Assembly: GCF_042664795.1 (NCBI RefSeq)
Contig: NZ_JBHTBN010000002.1
Span: 62,001 to 126,000 of the forward strand
Direction: 5' to 3'
Origin: Jejudonia soesokkakensis
GTDB taxonomy: Bacteria > Bacteroidota > Bacteroidia > Flavobacteriales > Flavobacteriaceae
Length of the DNA stretch: 64,000 nucleotides
Part shown: positions 59,986-64,000 of the stretch, piece after piece
Numbering within the stretch: position 1 is the first letter of the stretch
Layout: every line of letters begins with the position of its first letter
Translations under genes and position numbers: made by a program
The notes under the pieces: generated by a model
Seen by the model: the letters and a program-made list of their open reading frames with translations, nothing else
Databases searched by the model: none
Told to the model about the DNA's origin: nothing

Positions 59986-60519
59986 TTATTTTTCCGACCA
60001 GACTTTACTTGTCCAAAATCGGTTGTCATTTATATTAAATCGACCATCAATAAATTCCATTTCGGTCAGATAAATTTTCCGAATTGATTTTTGGACTCTG
60101 TCAAATCCATCCAATTCATCAGAAGTCGAACTGTATTTAAGGCGGTCGTAAATTTTTATTTTTTTAGATTCAGCTTCTTTGATTCCGATGTAACATTCTC
60201 CAGAGTACGAAATTCCATCGTCATTCATTGCGTATTTGTTTTCCTTTTTGGTAATTGATAGAAAAACAATTTTATTATCTGAATTGTAAAAAATAGTGTC
60301 AATATAAACTTCTAAAGATTTTCCTTCTGGCGTTGCAGAAGAAAGTCTAATAGAATCACGTCTTAATTTTGTCAGATTCGAGAGTTGTTTTTTATCCGCT
60401 TTATATTCAGATTGTTCAATTCCATATTCGTTCAAATATTCATTCGGTGTTGATGTTTTCTTACAACTCAAAATGAGCAAGAACGTTAGAATTATTATAT
60501 GGATTGCTGGTTTTCTCAA
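59986..60519 (-). CDS. Cassette lipoprotein of unknown function (177 aa, TTG start)
   Basis: Lipoprotein signal at 1-19 (IHIIILTFLLILSC, lipobox LILSC, lipidated Cys19). The mature part is charged, with LSNLTKLRRDSIRLSS, a segment FLSITKKENKYAMNDDGISYSGECYIGIKE, and a C-terminus ending RFWTSKVWSEK. The initiation codon is TTG at 60519, 3-11 bases after the cassette end GTGTGGCAAC, with no ATG near. Function unknown. The cassette ends are at 59971 and 60531. Confidence 0.75.
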   Translation of the reverse strand: MRKPAIHIIILTFLLILSCKKTSTPNEYLNEYGIEQSEYKADKKQLSNLTKLRRDSIRLSSATPEGKSLEVYIDTIFYNSDNKIVFLSITKKENKYAMNDDGISYSGECYIGIKEAESKKIKIYDRLKYSSTSDELDGFDRVQKSIRKIYLTEMEFIDGRFNINDNRFWTSKVWSEK

Positions 60520-60528
60520 ATGTGTGGC

Positions 60529-60747
60529 AACGTCTCTGGTTATGATTTCGGTGGGGATTGGCAGCGTTGCGTTGGCGCGTGATTATCTCGCATTAGCGAG
60601 GGGAAGCACAGCCTGTTTTTTGGCTGTGCGTGCGTTTCGGAGCAATGGCAAGCTGTTTGTCGAAATCCAGTCAGATTAGTTTTAAAGTTAAATATAATGA
60701 TTTTCACCAAGCTATGAATTCAGCCCCACTGAATTATAACCGCTGTT
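60529..60747 (-). repeat. Cassette separator S4 (family A)
   Basis: 219 bases: AAC (60529), GTCTCTG, arm GTTATGATTTCGGTGGGG; right arm CCCCACTGAATTATAAC, CGCT, GTT (60745). Internal stems: CTCGC/GCGAG (60587, 60596) and ACAGCC/GGCTGT around a T6 loop. It is very similar to S1 and S7 over most of its length. Confidence 0.85.
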
Positions 60748-60759
60748 GGGCAAAGTTTT

Positions 60760-61281
60760 TTACCTTTTCTTTCTAAACATTTGAAGAAACTCCTCTTCTT
60801 CAGATTCTAATATTTGTTCATAATCAAATAATTCAATTCCCGCTTCCTCGTATGCATCTTCCCATTTACCATAATTATGATTTTTTTGAATAGCCACTAA
60901 TCGTCTATTCTCGTCTGGGGTAACTAAAATATATTTTCCAAGTTCTTTTTGATATAACTCTTTTAAGTTTGTTCCATCTCCATTCAGACTGATTTCAGCA
61001 TCAGTTAAGAGTTTCTTAGCCGAGTCTTTTCTTGGGTATATATGATCTCTTGTTAATCTTACCTCTGCTGAATCTCTCAAACTACTTATTGCTGCCTTAG
61101 AAACTTTATTGTTCCAATAATCCTTTCCATGTGGTAAATACCAAATTGCAGCTCCAATAATAGTTTCTATAAATGCCCTTTGATTTTTTGAAGTGCTTTC
61201 TTCGGAATAGTATTCACGTATTGAATTGATTAAATTTTCTAAAGCTATACACCGTTCTCTTAGTCTTTCTTCTGTTGTCAT
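60760..61281 (-). CDS. Cassette protein of unknown function (173 aa)
   Basis: Starts MTTEERLRERCIALENLINSIREYYSEE (ATG at 61281; the frame continues upstream but that part lies in the separator). A helical protein with AFIETIIGAAIWYLPHGKDYWNNKVSKAAISSL, RLTRDHIYPRKDSAKKLL and NLKELYQKELGKYILVTPDENRRLVAIQKNHNYGKW. DHIYPRK with a later ENRRL is faintly like HNH-type nuclease motifs, but no Cys zinc pair is seen, so I do not claim it. The cassette ends are GTTGGGCAAA (60745) and TTTGCCCAAC (61292-61301), the only pair fitting the integron consensus GTTRRRY. Confidence 0.75.
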   Translation of the reverse strand: MTTEERLRERCIALENLINSIREYYSEESTSKNQRAFIETIIGAAIWYLPHGKDYWNNKVSKAAISSLRDSAEVRLTRDHIYPRKDSAKKLLTDAEISLNGDGTNLKELYQKELGKYILVTPDENRRLVAIQKNHNYGKWEDAYEEAGIELFDYEQILESEEEEFLQMFRKKR

Positions 61282-61298
61282 TTTTCTAAATTTTGCCC

Positions 61299-61489
61299 AA
61301 CGGCTCTGTATAAGAACAGTAGGGCTGAAAATGAGCGCAAACCATTCGGTTGAACACAAGCCGAATTTTTAAATTTTACTTATTACTTTTCTTTTTTCAA
61401 TAAGCCAAATTTTAAAATTTGGCGACTTAGCAAATGCGCCCAAACCTTTTGGTTTTACGAGAATTGCCCTATTGTTTTTATACTTTGTT
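61299..61489 (-). repeat. Cassette separator S5 (family B)
   Basis: 191 bases: AAC (61299), GGCTCTG, arm TATAAGAACAGTAGGGC; right arm GCCCTATTGTTTTTATA, CTTT, GTT (61487). The inner part is AT-rich with a long stem around AATTTTTAAATTT and AAATTTTAAAATTTGG. It shares a pattern with S6 but not with family A. Confidence 0.85.
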
Positions 61490-61831
61490 GCCCATAGTAC
61501 TTTTGCGTTCAGCTTTGATTAACTCATTATCTTTCTTCCAAATATAAATCGGACAAGTTATAAAATTAAACAAAATCAAATACCAAGTCCAATTTGATTT
61601 GACAGATTTTTCAATATTCTCAAACGACCTCAAACGGACGATTAAAAAAATCAATTGTCCGACCGTTAAAATCTGCAAAGTGAACATTTGAATATAATAG
61701 ACTTTTATTGACGGAATTAACCAAACAAATTCTTTCGGAAACCAAAATGTAAACATATACATAAAGGAAAGTACCGATGGAATTGTCAGTAAAACTTTAA
61801 TCAGATTGTTCAGTTCGTTTTTCTTGGTCAT
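61478..61831 (-). CDS. Cassette membrane protein of unknown function (117 aa)
   Basis: Three to four hydrophobic segments (VLLTIPSVLSFMYMFTFWFP, VYYIQMFTLQILTVGQLIFLIVRL, WTWYLILFNFITCPIYIWKK). The start ATG at 61831 is inside the end of the upstream gene (overlap 35 bases). The last codons (STMGNKV) and the TAA at 61478 fall within the outer arm of separator S5, so its 3' end is set by the cassette boundary. Function unknown; probably an inner-membrane protein. Confidence 0.75.
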   Translation of the reverse strand: MTKKNELNNLIKVLLTIPSVLSFMYMFTFWFPKEFVWLIPSIKVYYIQMFTLQILTVGQLIFLIVRLRSFENIEKSVKSNWTWYLILFNFITCPIYIWKKDNELIKAERKSTMGNKV

Positions 61832-62393
61832 TAATGCTTAAATAATGGATTGCGATTATTAATTTGATGTTAGGATTTGATAAATCAAAACTTTCTTTAT
61901 TAGTATAAATCCATTGTTGTAACAGTGTCGAACTTTCAAAATCGCCAGAAGCAATTAGTCGGTCTGCATATTTTTTTAAAAACTTATTATTTTGCCCAAC
62001 CGCAAGTAAGAAATCTGCATATTTGCCTTCTACACCTTTTGCGCAAAGTGATTGATAACTTTTATTTGTCTTTAAATTTGTTGTTTTGCAAAAATTCCAA
62101 ATTTCGTTGAACGTGGTTTTTCCAATTGAATTATAAAGCACTTTCTGCATTTGGAAATCAACAAGCTCAAAAATCGGTTCGTAACCAACATCAATTAAAT
62201 CCGGAAGAATTGGCTCGAAACAACTTTTGAAATCGGTTTGGTCATTTTCGCAGATTTGGTTCTCAAAAAATTCGGTTATTTTCTTTAAATCCGCAATTTG
62301 GTCGGCTGAAAAATTAGCTTTCAATTCGGGTGTTGAGGATTGACTTTTACAGGACAAATTTAAAATCAGAACAAGTAATATTAATATTCTCAA
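61797..62393 (-). CDS. Cassette lipoprotein of unknown function (198 aa)
   Basis: A lipoprotein signal at 1-15 (MRILILLVLILNLSC, lipid-modified Cys15), then a helical soluble region: ANFSADQIADLKKITEFFENQICENDQTDFKSCFEPILPDLIDVG with several Cys and LLQQWIYTNKESFDLSNPN. The end overlaps the membrane-protein gene. The two genes share one cassette, bounded by GTATTATGGGCAAC (right, 62404-62417) and GTTGCCCATAGTAC (left, 61487-61500), which match at 13 of 14 positions. I do not recognise the family. Confidence 0.75.
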   Translation of the reverse strand: MRILILLVLILNLSCKSQSSTPELKANFSADQIADLKKITEFFENQICENDQTDFKSCFEPILPDLIDVGYEPIFELVDFQMQKVLYNSIGKTTFNEIWNFCKTTNLKTNKSYQSLCAKGVEGKYADFLLAVGQNNKFLKKYADRLIASGDFESSTLLQQWIYTNKESFDLSNPNIKLIIAIHYLSINDQEKRTEQSD

Positions 62394-62414
62394 TGTTTTT
62401 TCAGTATTATGGGC

Positions 62415-62606
62415 AACGGTCTAGTATAAGAAAAGTAGGGCAGTTGTACGCGTTACTTTTCGGATTAAGCTAAAGCCGAATTTTTAAATTTTGTTATTTA
62501 TCTTTTCTCCTTTTAAATATACTAAATTTAAAAATTTGGCGACTTGGCAAATACACACAGACCTTTCGGTTAAGCACTTTTTGCCCTATTTTTTTTATAC
62601 ATTGTT
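62415..62606 (-). repeat. Cassette separator S6 (family B)
   Basis: 192 bases: AAC (62415), GGTCTAG, arm TATAAGAAAAGTAGGGC; right arm GCCCTATTTTTTTTATA, CATT, GTT (62604). Homologous to S5 along most of its length (shared ATTTTTAAATTT and AAATTTGGCGACTT segments). Confidence 0.85.
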
Positions 62607-62617
62607 GTGGTGCGTTT

Positions 62618-63895
62618 TTATTCCAGTTTCTTTTTTAAATCATCAAATTTTGATTTCATTGTTGGATTTCCGTAGGTTAACTTTTTTATCGTTAGTCCAT
62701 CAGCTTTCTTATTTGCAAGTCGTAATTGATTTTCACTTGTTGTTAATTCTTGCTTAACTTTTTGCATTCGTGCAATTGATTTATCAATCTCTGCAATTGC
62801 TTTTTCAAAATGACTTGATGCTGATAAGTAATTTTTAGCGAAACCATCTTTAAATTGATTTATCTTGTCTTCAAAATTTGTTATGTCAATACTTTGATTT
62901 CTTATTGTGTTTAATTCTTGCTTATACTTTAAAGATGCCATTGCTCCATTCCGCAAAAGAGTAATTATTGGAATAAAGAATTGAGGACGCACCACATACA
63001 TTTTTGGGAACTTATGAGACACATCTACAATCCCTTTATTATAATACTCACTATCACTTTCCAATAAAGAAACTAAAACTGCATATTCGCAATTCTTTGA
63101 ATTTCTGTCTTTGTCAAGTTTTGCAAGAAAATCTTCATTTTTCTTTTTGTTAGTTGTTTCATCATTTTCGTTCTTCATTTCGAACATAATTGAAACGATT
63201 TCATTTTCTTGGTCATCTGTCTCTTTAAATATGAAGTCCCCTTTAGTTCCAGAACTTGCATCATTATCTTTTTCAAAGTATGAATTTTGAAAAGCTGAAG
63301 AACGTAGGTTGTTAAACTCGATTTCACAATGTTGCTCTAAACTTTCTCCCATCATTTTAGTTGAAAGTTTGAGTTTCATATCCTTTACTCGAGCAATTTC
63401 ATCGTCCTTGTATTTTATTATAGTGTCTTTGTTCTGTAATTCGGTGGTGTACTTTTGCTCTAATGAATTTTTAAGATTTTCTTTTTCTAATTCTTTAGTT
63501 TTTATATCATTTTCTAGATTGTCGCGTTGCTTTTCAATTTCTTTAGTTGCTTTCGATACTGCCAATTCTTTTACAGTTTCAAAATTTTCAACTTTGGATT
63601 TTAAATCAGACAATTCATTATCTTTTTCGGCTAATTTTTCTATTAATTCACTCTTACTATTTGCTTTTAGCTGTGTTATCTCGTTTTCTTTTCTTGAAAG
63701 TTGTTCTTGCAGTGAACTTTTAGTTTTTTCAATAGCAAGTTCAACAGCACTTTGTTTCTGTTGTTCAGCAATTGTAAGTCGCTTGTTTAGTTCTTCTTCA
63801 AATTGATTATCACGAACTTGTTTTACAATATCAGCAAACCCAGCTTCATCAACTTTAAATGCTTTGTCACAATTTGGGCAAATAATTTCGTTCAT
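62618..63895 (-). CDS. DUF2130 domain protein (425 aa)
   Basis: N-terminal MNEIICPNCDKAFKVDEAGFADIVKQVRDNQFEEELNKRL has a possible zinc pair (CPNC, near 6-9). A long coiled-coil covers about 40-180. The DUF2130 domain at about 180-340 has MGESLEQHCEIEFNNLRSSAFQNSYFEKDNDASSGTKGDFIF, SIMFEMKNENDETTNKKKNEDFLAKLDKDR and VSHKFPKMYVVRPQFFIPIITLLRNG, and a short coiled tail follows. DUF2130 resembles restriction-endonuclease-like folds and may be a nuclease; that is inference. Cassette ends: GTTGTGGTGC (62604) and GCACCACAAC (63935-63944), ten perfect pairs. Confidence 0.85.
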   Translation of the reverse strand: MNEIICPNCDKAFKVDEAGFADIVKQVRDNQFEEELNKRLTIAEQQKQSAVELAIEKTKSSLQEQLSRKENEITQLKANSKSELIEKLAEKDNELSDLKSKVENFETVKELAVSKATKEIEKQRDNLENDIKTKELEKENLKNSLEQKYTTELQNKDTIIKYKDDEIARVKDMKLKLSTKMMGESLEQHCEIEFNNLRSSAFQNSYFEKDNDASSGTKGDFIFKETDDQENEIVSIMFEMKNENDETTNKKKNEDFLAKLDKDRNSKNCEYAVLVSLLESDSEYYNKGIVDVSHKFPKMYVVRPQFFIPIITLLRNGAMASLKYKQELNTIRNQSIDITNFEDKINQFKDGFAKNYLSASSHFEKAIAEIDKSIARMQKVKQELTTSENQLRLANKKADGLTIKKLTYGNPTMKSKFDDLKKKLE

Positions 63896-63941
63896 ATTTA
63901 ATATTTTCGTTTAAGTTCGGATTTTTTTTCAAATGCACCAC

Positions 63942-64000
63942 AACGTCTCTGGTTATGATTTCGGAGGGGATTGGCAGCTTAGCGTTGGCGCGTGATTATC
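63942..64000 (-). repeat. Cassette separator S7 (family A), cut by the window edge
   Basis: AAC (63942), GTCTCTG, arm GTTATGATTTCGGAGGGG, then sequence like S4 up to the window end. This shows the array goes on to the right. Confidence 0.8.

Larger units (their letters stand above)
58604..64000 (-). mobile_element. Integron-like array of gene cassettes, continuing past the window
   Basis: Seven long palindromic separators alternate with short minus-strand genes. Each cassette begins (minus strand) with GTT plus a cassette-specific word and ends with the complement of that word plus AAC: for example GTTATGTGCA/TGCACATAAC, GTTGCCACAC/GTGTGGCAAC, GTTGTGGTGC/GCACCACAAC. The ends match across the genes, not across the separators, as in integron arrays. 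Most ends do not fit GTTRRRY, and no integrase lies in the window. The left end (58604) is decayed. The chromosomal gene DUF6090 lies to the left; the array runs off the right edge. Confidence 0.75.

Noticed and set aside
63309..63806. Plus-strand frame of 165 codons in the DUF2130 gene
   Set aside because: It is the reverse shadow of the coiled-coil region of a well-supported gene, with a biased Ser/Phe composition.
58604..64000. Reading the separators as insertion sequences or MITEs
   Set aside because: There is no transposase, no direct target duplication, and the matching ends lie across the genes, not across the palindromes. A MITE origin of a single family is not excluded, but it would not explain three arm families with one geometry.
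58604..64000. Calling the array a classical integron
   Set aside because: Only one of six cassette ends fits GTTRRRY, and no intI or attI is in the window. I therefore call it integron-like.
1..64000. CRISPR array, prophage, or rRNA operon
   Set aside because: I found no regular repeat-spacer series, no phage structural genes and no rRNA sequence; the repeats present are explained by the cassette separators and the sRNA promoter sites.

Overview
The window is AT-rich bacterial chromosome from the Bacteroidetes, very probably a marine member of the Flavobacteriaceae. The evidence is lineage-typical: genes for a type IX secretion sorting domain, DUF5916, DUF4199, DUF4290, DUF2911, DUF6090 and BatA-type proteins; sigma-70-like ECF factors; almost no Shine-Dalgarno sequences; and many promoters with the Bacteroidetes -7 element TAnnTTTG, some with TTG 19-20 bases upstream.

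From 1 to about 58.5 kb the content is ordinary chromosome, mostly on the minus strand. It covers DNA repair (uvrA, nth, recQ, photolyase), nucleotide and cofactor synthesis (purL, a PyrC-like protein, folE), protein repair and antioxidant defence (msrA, bcp), the cell envelope (murA, an MsbA-like exporter, a LolD-like ATPase, GT2, phosphosugar mutase, aquaporin), translation (fmt, tRNA-Met(CAT), an RsmB-like methyltransferase), HU, and regulation (two ECF sigma factors, two GAF histidine kinases, an AraC regulator). Likely operons are BatA-pyrC-DUF4870-DUF4870, sigma-antisigma-Spy-like, AAA-recQ-fmt, SRPBCC-SDR-photolyase, DUF4199-GT2, mutase-MsbA, LolD-TIGR02757 and DUF493-DUF4290-murA. Several enzymes have altered active sites: MurA with Asp for the catalytic Cys, endonuclease III without iron-sulfur cysteines, a dihydroorotase-like protein without metal ligands, and an SDR without its Tyr.

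Between 35.7 and 36.1 kb there is no protein gene. I read it as two tandem, diverged small RNA genes. Each has a full Bacteroidetes promoter, a pair of upstream 14-base repeats spaced exactly 20 bases, an AGCCCCAA segment and a terminator hairpin.

From 58.6 kb to the right edge the DNA changes character: an array of short minus-strand gene cassettes (ParD/ParE-type toxin-antitoxin, lipoproteins, a small membrane protein, an unknown protein, a DUF2130 protein, and one cassette without a clear gene) separated by imperfect palindromes of about 120-260 bases. Each cassette begins and ends with its own 10-14-base complementary ends (GTT...AAC). All separators share one asymmetric geometry, seven unpaired bases on one side and four on the other. 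This follows the logic of an integron cassette array, but the ends do not fit the GTTRRRY core and the separators do not look like standard attC sites. No integrase lies in the window, and the array continues past position 64000. It is the strongest candidate here for an undescribed system.
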